This document shows positions 41,664 through 50,458 of a stretch of 64,000 nucleotides of DNA, piece by piece. Source of the stretch: Leclercia adecarboxylata (lineage in GTDB: Bacteria; Pseudomonadota; Gammaproteobacteria; Enterobacterales; Enterobacteriaceae); assembly GCF_006171285.1 (NCBI RefSeq), contig NZ_CP040893.1, positions 1 through 64,000 on the forward strand, written 5' to 3'. The notes beneath the pieces were generated by a model, which saw only the letters and a list, made by a program, of their open reading frames with translations, searched no databases and was not told where the DNA came from. Made by a program: the position numbers and the translations under genes. The first letter of the stretch is position 1; the number at the start of each line of letters is the position of its first letter.

Positions 41664-43247
41664 TTAGCGGAAGAGCATTGGTTTGCCGACAATGCGGCGC
41701 GCTGTACCAGTCGGACAGACCGCCCACTCCAGCTCCCACAGGTCAATGTCTTTTTGGGTCAGTTTCAGCACAAACGGCTCTTCGCCTTGTGAAGTATCAC
41801 GCGGCTTGACCAGCGCATTTGCTGCAGAGAAACGTTCTAACAGGTCCGTCATGCCTTCCAGCAGGGTGCTGGAGGTTACGCCGTCAGGTTCATGCTTCGC
41901 GGCCTGCGCCACTGCGTAGAAGCCACGCGCGATAGCATTCATCAACGAGCTGATGTGCTGCAGGCGAAGGTAGTTGTTTTTGGCGAAGGTGGTCAGCGAA
42001 TCGTCAATGAACACATTACCCTGATCGTCAACCGCTACCGGGTTGATACGCGCAGCGGCGAACGCTTCCAGATCGATCTCATCCAGATTCGGGATAGGTT
42101 CGATATTCTGGCGACTGATGATGCCGCGAGACACGCCAGCCGGTGCGTAATGCCAGCCACCAACATCTGATACCAGAGCCACGCCTTTCGCTTTGGCAAC
42201 GAAAGCATCGCAGGAGATCCCGAAGCATACTTTCACGCCCGCGAACACATCACGGCAGTAGTAGGGGAAGTAATAACGCGCTGCCTGATGGGAACCGCCG
42301 AAACCGTGACCTTTTGCCTCAGTGATTGCCCCGGTGGACATCTGCGCGCCCTTAAGGTCGTAGAACATATCCACGCGCAGGTTTTGTGCGTACTGTTCCA
42401 GTTCCGCCAGCACCGTAGGCTCATAGCAGCCCAGGGATAACAGCGCGGTAAAGTTCACGCTCGCTTTTTTCAGGACTGCCAGCGCCTTCGAATAATCCGC
42501 AGGTGTTACGGTATCGAAATCACCATCAGTACCGCCAACGAACGCGGCTGCGTCCACGTTAAGACCGCCGACAACCTGTGCCAGTTGCTCCAGCGCATCG
42601 TCACTGACAAGCGCACGCAGGCGAGTAGAGCCATTTTCCAGCGCGGTCGAGAGGAATGCCGGGTTGCCCATATCCGAGCGGGCTTCCAGGTCAAAGGATA
42701 TCTGTTGTGATTCCAGCGTGGTGGTCGTGCCCGCTTCGTCAGTTTCCTGTAACGAGAGGATATAGAACCCTTCTGCGCTTTCGTCTTCTTCCAGCGACAG
42801 GGTACGGTTGGCGGACGCATCACCATCGTCGATGTAGATCAGCACCTGGCTTTTATCCGCTAATACAGGTTCGGAACCCGCATTAAAGTTGACGGACTTG
42901 ATCTCCAGATTTTTCGTTTCTTCGTTAACGCTCAGTGAAATACCTGGAATTTTCATACCAGGCGCGGGCACACGGACCACGTAGCCATTTCCGCCTTTAG
43001 TGGCGCGCTCTACGTGGCGCAGAGGTTCGAAGGCGGAACCCTGACGCGGGTGGATCGCCTTGCCGAGGATGATCTGGTAGTTGTCAGCATTGACGTTTAA
43101 TACCTTACCGATTTTTCCGCGACGACTCAGGACCAGACCGGCAAATGTAGACGCGCCACCAGCGGCCACGGAATTAGTAGCATCAGCATTAACAGCCATT
43201 ACTGCTGTGCCGGATGCCTGACCTACTGCAAAGGGGATTTGTTTCAT
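41664..43247 (-). CDS. Contractile tail sheath protein
   Basis: Polymerises round the tail tube and contracts at infection. The 527-aa length, beta-rich N-terminal two thirds, and a C-terminal domain with RGIISRQNIEPIPNLDEIDL near 375 and VFIDDSLTTFAKNNYLRLQH near 410, then a long helix (LMNAIARGFYAVAQAAKHE), fit the sheath family (P1 gp22 type). It lies next to the major capsid gene. AAGGATT precedes the ATG; a hairpin at 43263-43280 lies in the 40-bp gap. Confidence 0.75.
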   Translation of the reverse strand: MKQIPFAVGQASGTAVMAVNADATNSVAAGGASTFAGLVLSRRGKIGKVLNVNADNYQIILGKAIHPRQGSAFEPLRHVERATKGGNGYVVRVPAPGMKIPGISLSVNEETKNLEIKSVNFNAGSEPVLADKSQVLIYIDDGDASANRTLSLEEDESAEGFYILSLQETDEAGTTTTLESQQISFDLEARSDMGNPAFLSTALENGSTRLRALVSDDALEQLAQVVGGLNVDAAAFVGGTDGDFDTVTPADYSKALAVLKKASVNFTALLSLGCYEPTVLAELEQYAQNLRVDMFYDLKGAQMSTGAITEAKGHGFGGSHQAARYYFPYYCRDVFAGVKVCFGISCDAFVAKAKGVALVSDVGGWHYAPAGVSRGIISRQNIEPIPNLDEIDLEAFAAARINPVAVDDQGNVFIDDSLTTFAKNNYLRLQHISSLMNAIARGFYAVAQAAKHEPDGVTSSTLLEGMTDLLERFSAANALVKPRDTSQGEEPFVLKLTQKDIDLWELEWAVCPTGTARRIVGKPMLFR

Positions 43248-43262
43248 CTAAAAATCCTTATG

Positions 43263-43280
43263 GGCGTCCCGTAGGACGCC
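43263..43280. repeat. Hairpin between capsid and sheath genes
   Basis: GGCGTCC, CGTA, GGACGCC with no T-run. It may reduce read-through from capsid to sheath or stabilise the capsid mRNA 3' end. Confidence 0.55.
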
Positions 43281-43287
43281 GATTTAA

Positions 43288-45039
43288 TTATTTGGCAGGA
43301 GTTTCGGTCTGCTGAGTTGCTTCCGGCTGGGTGGTATCTGGTGCTGCGATTTGCTGGCCGTTAAAGAAGTTGTAAGCGCCTTCTTTTTTATTGGTCAGCG
43401 TCAGCTTAGCGAAGTAATTTTCACCGTTGCGCGGGTGCATTTCGTTAAGCGCAGATCCCCACAGGGTTGTGCGGTTAACGAGTGCCGGGTTGGTTTCATG
43501 GACATAAGGGATGGCCGGAACGGCATCACCAGAGATCAAGCCAGCTTCGCCGATTTGCTCACCGCGTCCGTAGAAAAGAATGTCGCTACGGTCGAAGTTG
43601 CATCCGGTTTCAGAGAGCTGATCACACACCAGGTTCGGCACTTCATAAATGCGGTAGATACCGAACAGCAGGCCGATGTACTGGATGTGCGGTGTCTGCA
43701 CGTAATCCGGGTCCATCGTGAAGTATTGCGGCGGAAGAGACTTGATAAAGTTCGCTGCATCGCCACCAGCGAAGCCACCGCGCATGCCGACTTTACGGGT
43801 ACGGTTTACCATGTCAGTGCTCATTTGGCTGAGCTGGTGGCGGATCAGGCCCACCCATGACTCATACTGCTGAGCTTCTGGCAGTGCGATATCAAATACG
43901 TAATTACGTACGCAGTGGAACGCCATAGTACGCAGACGCATCATGTCTTGCTCATGGCTCAACCAGTTGCGCATAGCGGTGAACTGAATAGAGGCCATAT
44001 TCAGGCCAAACTCACGGCTGGCATCGGACGCAGACATTACCGTGTGCTCAGACGCAATGACGTACTGAGAAGGAGATACGGAATAGCTGCGCATGGTCTG
44101 GTTGATGACCGGGATCAGCTCAGGCGCTTTCTCAATGTTAATTTCAACCTGCGCCGTTAATTCGGTACCTGCAGCAGGTGCCTCGATAAACGTTACCGCG
44201 ATGGTGCCTTTGTCATAGTCAACTTTGCAGTTTGCAGAAAATGCGTTGCCGTTAGCATCAGTGTCGTTGAAATACAGGTTGCCATCGCCGTCATCAACTT
44301 TTGACATACGACGGTTGATCAGCAACTTAGTACGACCGGATTTGATAGGCATATTTTTGCCTTCAAGGTCGCTGATTTTGAAGGTGAAGACTTTTTTAGT
44401 GCCATCCGGCTGTGCTGCTTCCGGGAAGATGTAGAAACGCTTGAGCTGGGCATAGACGCCAGCCCGCTGCATGTGCAGCTCGTCACCCTTCTTGAAGCTA
44501 CCGAACTCGGTACCAGCAATATTCAGGAGTTCATAAATATCAGCTTTATCGCGGTCGCATGGTACAAACGTACACGCGTCACTGGTAGCCGCACCCAGGG
44601 ATGCTGGCAGGATAAGCGCTACGTATTGAGCCAGACGCATTACACCATCAGAGGTGCGCATGTCAGCTGCGACAGATTCAAACATCGCACTACCGCTGCC
44701 TTCATGTTTATCATTCGCAGCTTCCAGCATCAGGTTTTCAGTACAGCGCTGGGCGTTAGCGAGAACGTCCGCAGGTGGCAGGCAACCGTTGCGTTTTTCG
44801 AAGTCGATCATGGCGGAAGCCCAGCCAGTCGCCACTTGGCGCACGAAACGACGATCTACGTTTTCAAACATAGGATCTTTCGATGCACTTTCGGTCGCGG
44901 CGCGAGCCAGCTCATTCTGATCGGTGATCAGGGTGCCTTTCGCATCACGTTGAATATCTACAGTAAAAGCCATGACTCGGGCGGCGCGGTTATTGATCTC
45001 TTCGACGCGCGCGCGGGCATGCGTAATATCTTTGCTCAC
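43288..45039 (-). CDS. Major capsid protein (P1 gp23-like)
   Basis: Builds the icosahedral head. A 583-aa protein starting at a GTG with GGGG upstream. The N-terminal 100 residues are charged and helical, as a cleaved or scaffold-contact region. The body contains RSYSVSPSQYVIASEHTV near 335 and a C-terminal beta-rich domain with PPQYFTMDPDYVQTPHIQ near 460. The last 25 residues are Thr/Gln/Pro-rich. Position next to the sheath and its own late-type promoter agree. I am confident of a major structural protein; capsid rather than another abundant protein rests on size and order. Confidence 0.68.
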   Translation of the reverse strand: MSKDITHARARVEEINNRAARVMAFTVDIQRDAKGTLITDQNELARAATESASKDPMFENVDRRFVRQVATGWASAMIDFEKRNGCLPPADVLANAQRCTENLMLEAANDKHEGSGSAMFESVAADMRTSDGVMRLAQYVALILPASLGAATSDACTFVPCDRDKADIYELLNIAGTEFGSFKKGDELHMQRAGVYAQLKRFYIFPEAAQPDGTKKVFTFKISDLEGKNMPIKSGRTKLLINRRMSKVDDGDGNLYFNDTDANGNAFSANCKVDYDKGTIAVTFIEAPAAGTELTAQVEINIEKAPELIPVINQTMRSYSVSPSQYVIASEHTVMSASDASREFGLNMASIQFTAMRNWLSHEQDMMRLRTMAFHCVRNYVFDIALPEAQQYESWVGLIRHQLSQMSTDMVNRTRKVGMRGGFAGGDAANFIKSLPPQYFTMDPDYVQTPHIQYIGLLFGIYRIYEVPNLVCDQLSETGCNFDRSDILFYGRGEQIGEAGLISGDAVPAIPYVHETNPALVNRTTLWGSALNEMHPRNGENYFAKLTLTNKKEGAYNFFNGQQIAAPDTTQPEATQQTETPAK

Positions 45040-45084
45040 AGGTCAGCCCCTATTTAGGGCGCGGTGTGAGGTTACTTTTGACAG

Positions 45085-45111
45085 TCACAGTAAATGGACT
45101 TTGTACTTTGC
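45085..45111 (-). promoter_or_regulatory. Late-type promoter motif for the capsid/sheath unit
   Basis: The minus strand reads GCAAAGTACAAAGTCCA, then TTTACTGT. It lies 46 bp upstream of the capsid start; TGACAGTCACAG, a distant relative of the dispersed element, lies beside it. Confidence 0.65.
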
Positions 45112-45196
45112 AAATAGCTTAAAATTAAAAATTAATTTGTTTACCTTAGATTTTGTATTATTTTTACGTGGATTAGTCGCATGGAGAATTACGCGT

Positions 45197-45595
45197 ATGT
45201 CTTATGAGGTTTATTACCGTTATGCCGGTGGCGGCACCAGTCATTACACCAGAACGGCATCACGCCGCATTGCCAGCAATCACTTGCTGGCTATCCTGGA
45301 TGAGGAGGAGGTAAGGGGGCTGGCTTCTCATATTGTCATGACTCACAACGAGAAGCTGATTCTGGAAGCACAAACGTCCGTGGACACTGAAAGCATTCTA
45401 AATTCCGTGGCGTATCCCCGCGTTGGCGCGCCTCCTCGCAAGCATAAGGCGACCACGCTTGCGGTATACATCCCCGAAGCTGCATCAGACTATATCCGCA
45501 AACGTGGAAAGGGTTCTCCATCGGCGGGTATGGAAGCGATCCTGATTGAAGTGGGCGGCGAGGAAATGGCGCGCGCTTTCAACATGAATAAATAG
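45197..45595 (+). CDS. Hypothetical protein, possible DNA-binding, 132 aa
   Basis: I chose the ATG at 45197 (GGAG ten bases upstream); the open frame to 44972 overlaps the capsid gene and is unlikely. The N-terminal half is Tyr/Arg/His-rich. The C-terminal 50 residues ([20 protein letters not shown], then a helix) resemble a strand-helix-helix pattern of ribbon-helix-helix binders, but weakly. It is transcribed away from the capsid gene and towards umuDC. Function unknown; a regulator is possible. Confidence 0.5.
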   Translation: MSYEVYYRYAGGGTSHYTRTASRRIASNHLLAILDEEEVRGLASHIVMTHNEKLILEAQTSVDTESILNSVAYPRVGAPPRKHKATTLAVYIPEAASDYIRKRGKGSPSAGMEAILIEVGGEEMARAFNMNK

Positions 45596-45676
45596 GCCTC
45601 CTTGCTGGCGAAACCTCGCCAGCTTTACCCCTTCCACCCGCTTTCCTAATCTGGCGACATATCCCTATATCTTTTA

Positions 45677-45696
45677 TACTGTATTTTTATACAGTG
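45677..45696 (+). promoter_or_regulatory. SOS (LexA) box of umuDC
   Basis: TACTGTATTTTTATACAGTG has the CTGT-N8-ACAG core of LexA boxes and a near-ideal AT spacer. It lies 24 bp upstream of umuD, as in other umu operons. Confidence 0.88.
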
Positions 45697-45720
45697 CTTA
45701 AACATTCGGATATGTTTCTT

Positions 45721-46146
45721 ATGTTACTGATAACTCCAATAAATAATCCAGAACGACTCGCTATCCCGCTTTTCCTTGAGAAATGTGCCGCTGGGTTTCC
45801 CAGCCCCGCCCAAGACTACGTGGAGGCAGAGCTTGATTTAAACCAATACTGTATTCGTCACCCGGCAGCGACATTCTTTGTGCGCGCAAGTGGCAATAGC
45901 ATGAATGATATCGGCCTCAAAGATGGGGACCTGCTGGTGGTGGATCGTTCATTGCGCCCTGAGCACGGTGATATCGTCATTGCCGAGGTTGATGGCGGGT
46001 TTACCGTTAAGCAGCTACTGACCAGACCGAAGCTGGCGCTACAGCCAATGAATTCTGCCTACTCAGCAATTTATCCCGATCCAGACACGCTTTGCATATT
46101 CGGGGTTGTCACCCATTTTGTTCACACTACCCGGGGCCAGGCGTAA
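45721..46146 (+). CDS. umuD: UmuD, error-prone polymerase subunit
   Basis: A 141-aa full-length UmuD. RecA-stimulated self-cleavage gives UmuD', which joins UmuC to form DNA polymerase V. The cleavage bond is the Ala-Gly of CAAGFPSP (residues 22-29). The Ser nucleophile is in ASGNSMND and the Lys in GFTVKQLL. I chose the ATG at 45721 by alignment in mind with E. coli UmuD, which begins MLFIKP; a GTG at 45694 would lie in the LexA box. P1 carries only a shortened homologue (HumD), so the full gene with UmuC is a difference. It overlaps umuC by one base. Confidence 0.93.
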   Translation: MLLITPINNPERLAIPLFLEKCAAGFPSPAQDYVEAELDLNQYCIRHPAATFFVRASGNSMNDIGLKDGDLLVVDRSLRPEHGDIVIAEVDGGFTVKQLLTRPKLALQPMNSAYSAIYPDPDTLCIFGVVTHFVHTTRGQA

Positions 46147-47417
46147 TGTTCGCGCTGGCTGATGTGAACAGCTTTTACGCCAGCTGTGAAAAGGCTTTCC
46201 GGCCGGATCTGCGGCATAAGCCTGTCGTCGTTCTTTCAAATAACGATGGCTGCATAATTGCAAGATCGAAGGAAGCGAAGCGGCTAGGTATCAAGATGGG
46301 GGTTCCCTGGTTCCAGCTCAAAACCATGCAATTCCCGGAGCCAGTGATCACCTTTTCAAGCAATTATGCGCTGTATGCAAGCATGAGCGCCCGCGTGATG
46401 CGTTGCCTTGAAGAATTGTCTCCCCGGGTTGAACAGTATTCAGTGGACGAAATGTTTCTTGATGTACGGGGCATTAATGGCTGCATGACTTTTGAGGAAT
46501 TCGGCCACCAGCTGCGCGATCACGTCCGGTTATCTACCGGACTAACTATTGGTGTGGGCATGGGTCCCACGAAGACGCTGGCGAAGGCCGCTCAGTGGGC
46601 CGGGAAAGAATGGCCGCAATTCGGCGGCGTCCTGGCGTTAACGCCGGGCAACCGCAATCGTATTGATAAAATGTTGTCGCTGATGCCGGTTAATGAGTTA
46701 TGGGGCGTTGGCGGGCGGATCTCCAAAAAACTAAATGCGCTGGGGATCACCACGGCACTTGAGCTGGCTCGCACGCACCCGGCATTCATCCGCAAGAATT
46801 TCAGCGTGGTGCTGGAGCGAACCGTCCGGGAGTTATGTGGTGAAAGTTGCATAAATCTTGAGGAAGCACCACCAGCTAAACAGCAGATTGTATGCAGCCG
46901 ATCTTTTGGTCAACGGATCACCACCTATGACGAGATGAGGCAGGCAATATGTCAGTATGCTGAACGTGCCGCTGAAAAGTTGCGATTGGAGGGTCAATAT
47001 TGCCGACATATCTCAGCATTCATCAAAACATCCCCATTTAACGTCCATGAGCCGTATTACGGCAACGTGGCGAGTGAAAAACTGGTCATAGCAACCAGAG
47101 ACAGCCGAGACGTTATCAATGCAGCTGTACGCGCGCTGGACCGCATATGGGTAGACGGACATCGTTATGCTAAAGCCGGAGTCATGCTTAACGATTTCGT
47201 GCCGTCTGGAGTGAGCCAGTTGACCTTGTTTGACGATGTTCAACCCCGGGCCAATAGCGATCAGCTCATGAAGGTTCTTGATGGGATTAACAACTCAGGA
47301 TTAGCACATGTATGGTTTGCGGGAAGAGGGATTGCACCAGACTGGCAGATGAAGCGTGAAATGCTTTCACCTGCCTACACTACCCGCTGGAAAGATATTC
47401 CTCTTGCCCGGTTTTAA
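46146..47417 (+). CDS. umuC: UmuC, Y-family translesion polymerase
   Basis: Catalytic subunit of DNA polymerase V. A 423-aa protein of normal length. Palm residues are visible: ALADVNSFYASCE (the first catalytic Asp, near residue 6), VVLSNNDGCIIARS near 31-44, and YSVDEMFLDV near 100 with the second acidic pair. A helix-hairpin-helix region is near 175 (WGVGGRISKKLNALGI). The C-terminal finger domain and clamp-binding QLTLFDD segment (near 360) are present. The ATG overlaps the umuD stop. Its stop codon is part of the first iteron, so it abuts the origin. Confidence 0.95.
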   Translation: MFALADVNSFYASCEKAFRPDLRHKPVVVLSNNDGCIIARSKEAKRLGIKMGVPWFQLKTMQFPEPVITFSSNYALYASMSARVMRCLEELSPRVEQYSVDEMFLDVRGINGCMTFEEFGHQLRDHVRLSTGLTIGVGMGPTKTLAKAAQWAGKEWPQFGGVLALTPGNRNRIDKMLSLMPVNELWGVGGRISKKLNALGITTALELARTHPAFIRKNFSVVLERTVRELCGESCINLEEAPPAKQQIVCSRSFGQRITTYDEMRQAICQYAERAAEKLRLEGQYCRHISAFIKTSPFNVHEPYYGNVASEKLVIATRDSRDVINAAVRALDRIWVDGHRYAKAGVMLNDFVPSGVSQLTLFDDVQPRANSDQLMKVLDGINNSGLAHVWFAGRGIAPDWQMKREMLSPAYTTRWKDIPLARF

Positions 47418-47620
47418 ATGTGTGCTGGGGGGATGAATATGTGCGTTGGCGGGAGCGGTCCTGAGAATGTGTGCTGCAGGGAAGCATCGTGCGTTTAGAT
47501 GTGTGCTGGTGGGAAATTCTAAGGCTGAATGCCCATGTTTCGAACGTGACAGGCCTAATTCTGCCTTCTATCCCGCCAGCGCACATGTTAGATGGGCGAG
47601 TTGCCCATCAGCGCACATCT
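47416..47620. repeat. Upstream RepA iteron cluster (six copies, two inverted)
   Basis: Nineteen-base P1-type iterons with core ATGTGTGCTGGNGGGA at 47416, 47437, 47465 and 47497 on plus, and inverted copies at 47570-47588 and 47602-47620 (the last decayed). Such extra clusters titrate RepA and limit copy number, as incA does in P1; there incA lies on the far side of repA. Confidence 0.8.
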
Positions 47621-47630
47621 GTAAGGTTGT

Positions 47631-47701
47631 TTATCCACATATCCACTTGATAGATCCAGTAAATAGATCCCAAATAGATCCCAAACAGTTCCAAACAGAT
47701 C
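47631..47701. other. Plasmid origin core (P1 oriR-like)
   Basis: Tandem DnaA boxes TTATCCACA (47631-47639) and a weaker one beside it, followed by AGATCC-type heptamers with GATC at 47653, 47666, 47677 and 47698 and a decayed unit at 47686. P1 oriR has the same order: DnaA boxes, Dam-site heptamers, five iterons, repA. Confidence 0.82.
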
Positions 47702-47746
47702 CCTGACGCCTGAGAGCCGCGCCCCGTCTGGCTTAGAAGCCTGTCC

Positions 47747-47850
47747 AGATGTGTGCTGGCGGGATGAATATGTGCGCTGGTGGGAGGAATATGTGTGCTG
47801 GAGGGTTGAATGTGTGTGCTGGCGGGATGTAAGGTGTGTGCTGGCGGGAT
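47747..47850 (+). repeat. Origin iterons (five copies, incC-like)
   Basis: Five direct 19-mers starting at 47747, 47768, 47789, 47810 and 47832, spaced 21-22 bp, two helical turns. They lie just before repA, where RepA binding starts replication and would repress its own promoter. Confidence 0.9.
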
Positions 47851-47904
47851 AAGCGATCCTTTTATTCACATGATGTCACAGGCCCAATTATTTAAGGCAA
47901 CCGT

Positions 47905-48771
47905 ATGACTGATAAAACTTTTATCTCTGATGCGCTATTCAGCGACATGGAATCTCGGGAAAAACAGTTAACAGTTAATTCCAATAATACGGTTCAGCCA
48001 GTGGCATTGATGCGGCTGGGTGTTTTCGTTCCGAAGCCCACAAAATCCCAGGGTAACAACAACATCGTTGACGCCTCCGAACTCTTCTCACAGTTGGAGT
48101 TGGCCCGCGCTGAGGGCTACGACAATATAAAGATTGGCGGACCTCGCCTCGATATGGATGTGGATTTTAAGGTGTGGATAGGGGTGATCTTTGCGTTTAG
48201 TAAGCACGGCCTTAAAACGAACAAGATTCAGCTGAAATTTTCTGACTTTGCAAAAGGGTGTGGGTTCTCAGCAAAACGTATAGACGGGCGTCTGAGGCTA
48301 TCCATACATGAATCCCTGGGTAAGCTGCGTAACAAATCCATATCGTTCAAGCGTGGGGAAGATGCCCGGGGAAGCTACCAAACCGGCTTACTGAAAACTG
48401 GCTACTTTGATGCTGATCGTGACATTGTTGAGCTGGAGGCTGATGAAAAGTTGTGGGAACTGTTTCAGCTGGACTACCGGGTATTGCTCCAGCAGCACGC
48501 GATCAAGGCACTCCCCAAGAAGGAAGCTGCTCAGGCCATCTACACCTTCATCGAAAGTTTGCCAGCCAGCCCTATCCCTGTTTCTTTTTCCCGGCTGCGT
48601 GAGCGCCTTTCACTGGCGTCCAGTGTCAGTGAACAAAATCGAACCATCAAAAAAGCGTTAGAACAGCTTCAAACCATTGGCTATCTGGAGTTTTCGCTTA
48701 CCAAAAAGGAACGTGAAAACTATTTGATAATTCATAAGCGACATCCCAAGTTAAAACCGTCTGGCGTTTAA
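47905..48771 (+). CDS. repA: RepA plasmid replication initiator (P1-like)
   Basis: Binds the iterons, opens the origin with DnaA, and regulates its own gene. The 288-aa protein closely follows P1 RepA (286 aa) in recall: shared stretches include TVNSNNTVQPVALMRLGVFV (about 21-40), GYDNIKIGGPRLDMD, LRLSIHESLGKLRNK, ELEADEKLWELFQLDYRVLL and KKEAAQAIYTFIESLP. The two winged-helix domains of the Rep_3-type fold fit these. AAGG precedes the ATG. It is the strongest marker that the element is kept as a low-copy plasmid of P1 type. Confidence 0.95.
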   Translation: MTDKTFISDALFSDMESREKQLTVNSNNTVQPVALMRLGVFVPKPTKSQGNNNIVDASELFSQLELARAEGYDNIKIGGPRLDMDVDFKVWIGVIFAFSKHGLKTNKIQLKFSDFAKGCGFSAKRIDGRLRLSIHESLGKLRNKSISFKRGEDARGSYQTGLLKTGYFDADRDIVELEADEKLWELFQLDYRVLLQQHAIKALPKKEAAQAIYTFIESLPASPIPVSFSRLRERLSLASSVSEQNRTIKKALEQLQTIGYLEFSLTKKERENYLIIHKRHPKLKPSGV

Positions 48772-48846
48772 TTTTTAATGTGCCTGTCGGTTAAGAATTT
48801 AAGCACGTAATTAGAATAATAAACTACCTTAATTAAGGATTAGTAG

Positions 48847-49782
48847 ATGGTTACATACAATACCATGAGATTAAACGTCCCTAAGTCATGGGATGAATTT
48901 GAAGACATTTGCAAAAGCTCCTTCCAATTAAGATGGTCTACCCATAATTTGACCAGGCATGGCAGGGCAGGGCAAAAGCAAGATGGGGTTGATGTTTATG
49001 GCAATGACTCATTCGCACAATTCGTTGGTATCCAGTGCAAAAATACCGTTTTGGGAATAAATCAGCAAACTATAGTGGATGAGGTAGAAAAGGCCGAAAA
49101 ATTCAGACCAGAAATAAAGGTCCTTTACATTGCCACAACAGCACCAAGAGACGCTACCATTCAGGCCTTCGTCAGGCAATTTAATGTCACGAGGCAGCAG
49201 CAAGGAAAATTCCCGATTAGCGTCGAGTTTTGGGATGATATAACAGCAGATTTAACGAAAGATCCTGCCGTACTTAGGCAGCATTACCCACAAATGTTTG
49301 ACCAAACCGAACCAACGAGAGAGGAACGGTTACGAAGTCGAGATATCTCAAATTTGTTGGCGCTGCTCGATGTTATAGACTTTCCATCAACAATTGAGCA
49401 TTTAAGATGGGATGCAAAATATATTCACTCATTAATAACTTATGAGTACAGCAATATATATTCTGTCTACTCATCACCTGTGTTTACCTTGAGTGATCCC
49501 GCTTTGTCGAATATTACAGAGGCTCTCGTTGTGGCATGGAGCGATTTAATGGTTTCGTTCAGGGATGCGCCATATGATTATTTGTCACATAGTGACACTT
49601 ACAGTTTTCACACCCCTGGAGACTTTTGCCGAAATCAAGAGGAACATGATTTATATGATAAAATCACAGGTCAGATCAGAGATCTCAGAGTTAGGATTAG
49701 GGATTTTTGCGAATTGATAAATTCGCATTACTCTGAAATCAATCTAAATGAAACCAGCATGCGTGCCCAAAGGCATTATTGA
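48847..49782 (+). CDS. Mrr-like restriction-endonuclease-fold protein (accessory gene)
   Basis: A 311-aa protein with AAGGATT before its ATG. Residues about 10-150 carry a PD-(D/E)XK pattern of the Mrr type: SWDEFEDICKSSF, then GQKQDGVDVYG (catalytic Asp) and FVGIQCKN (Q-x-K), followed by IVDEVEKAEKF and LYIATTAPRD. The C-terminal half is helical and Tyr-rich with no motif I know. The gene is much richer in A and T than its neighbours, pointing to recent acquisition. It lies alone between repA and the spanin unit. A host-defence or superinfection-exclusion nuclease is a fair guess, not shown. Confidence 0.7.
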   Translation: MVTYNTMRLNVPKSWDEFEDICKSSFQLRWSTHNLTRHGRAGQKQDGVDVYGNDSFAQFVGIQCKNTVLGINQQTIVDEVEKAEKFRPEIKVLYIATTAPRDATIQAFVRQFNVTRQQQGKFPISVEFWDDITADLTKDPAVLRQHYPQMFDQTEPTREERLRSRDISNLLALLDVIDFPSTIEHLRWDAKYIHSLITYEYSNIYSVYSSPVFTLSDPALSNITEALVVAWSDLMVSFRDAPYDYLSHSDTYSFHTPGDFCRNQEEHDLYDKITGQIRDLRVRIRDFCELINSHYSEINLNETSMRAQRHY

Positions 49783-49820
49783 TACAGTTGCTTGCGAAGG
49801 GCGGCGTTTTGCAGCCCTTC

Positions 49821-49851
49821 TTACAGTCATACTGTCATAACTTCATATTGT
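49821..49851. repeat. Dispersed element, copy D
   Basis: TTACAGTCATACTGTCATAA with related half-sites, between the convergent ends of the nuclease gene and the o-spanin gene; it overlaps the o-spanin stop. Confidence 0.5.
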
Positions 49852-50137
49852 AATCGTTACGCAGCTGGTTGCGCGCGTTACACTGTTCAAAAGCGTCGTA
49901 CAGCACTTCCGTATACGCCGGGTACTGCTCCAGGTATTCCGGGCTATCCTCGGGTATCAGGCACTGTAGATACGGCATCGCCTGCTTCTGGGGCAGCGTT
50001 ACCACTTTCGTTGTTGTTATAATTTCCGGCGTTGATTTGCCTGGCGCGCGCTCGCTGCATCCTGATAACAGAGTCAGGCACACGCAAACCTTGCAGACCA
50101 GCGCGCTTAATTTCACTTGTGATATTGATAATGGCAT
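49835..50137 (-). CDS. Rz1: Outer-membrane spanin lipoprotein (Rz1-like)
   Basis: Pairs with the inner spanin to fuse the two membranes at lysis. From the ATG at 50137 the 100-aa product has a signal peptide and lipobox (LTLLSGC, Cys at residue 27); an in-frame start at 50176 is also possible. The gene begins inside the Rz-like gene in another frame and runs past its end, the classic overlapped arrangement. The mature part is somewhat long for Rz1 and acidic rather than Pro-rich. Confidence 0.75.
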   Translation of the reverse strand: MPLSISQVKLSALVCKVCVCLTLLSGCSERAPGKSTPEIITTTKVVTLPQKQAMPYLQCLIPEDSPEYLEQYPAYTEVLYDAFEQCNARNQLRNDYNMKL

Positions 50138-50456
50138 TTCGGCTATCCTCGCTGAGTTTTGCCAGTCGGGTTTCAAGGTCTTTTTGGCGGGTAAGATGCT
50201 CTTGGAGTGCAGCCTCCCGGGTTGCCAGTTCAGTTTCCAGCACGCCGATATGATCCTGCTGCTGCACCGTGGCCTGTTTGAGCGAGCCTACTTGCCCGTT
50301 AAGAGTGTCGTTTTCCTCTGTCAGTTTCCCCGTCTCTTTTTCCAGTGCATCCACGTAGTCCAGATGATCCGTTACAGCGGTATAAGCCTGAATAAGCCCA
50401 TAACTAAACAGGGCGAGAGCTGCGGCCATCAGCGGGCCTTTCACTCCTGAAAGCAT
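49944..50456 (-). CDS. Rz: Inner-membrane spanin (Rz-like)
   Basis: A 170-aa protein with one N-terminal membrane segment (PLMAAALALFSYGLIQAY) and a long periplasmic coiled coil (residues about 35-115), then a flexible Asn/Ala-rich tail. GAGGATT precedes its ATG. The o-spanin gene overlaps its 3' half. It is third in a unit with the PAAR and 256-aa genes, under the 51535-51561 promoter, far from holin and endolysin. Confidence 0.8.
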   Translation of the reverse strand: MLSGVKGPLMAAALALFSYGLIQAYTAVTDHLDYVDALEKETGKLTEENDTLNGQVGSLKQATVQQQDHIGVLETELATREAALQEHLTRQKDLETRLAKLSEDSRNAIINITSEIKRAGLQGLRVPDSVIRMQRARARQINAGNYNNNESGNAAPEAGDAVSTVPDTRG

Positions 50457-50458
50457 TT

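Noticed and set aside
47416..47850. CRISPR-like repeats before repA
   Set aside because: Nineteen-base iterons at 21-bp spacing with both orientations beside repA are an origin, not a CRISPR.
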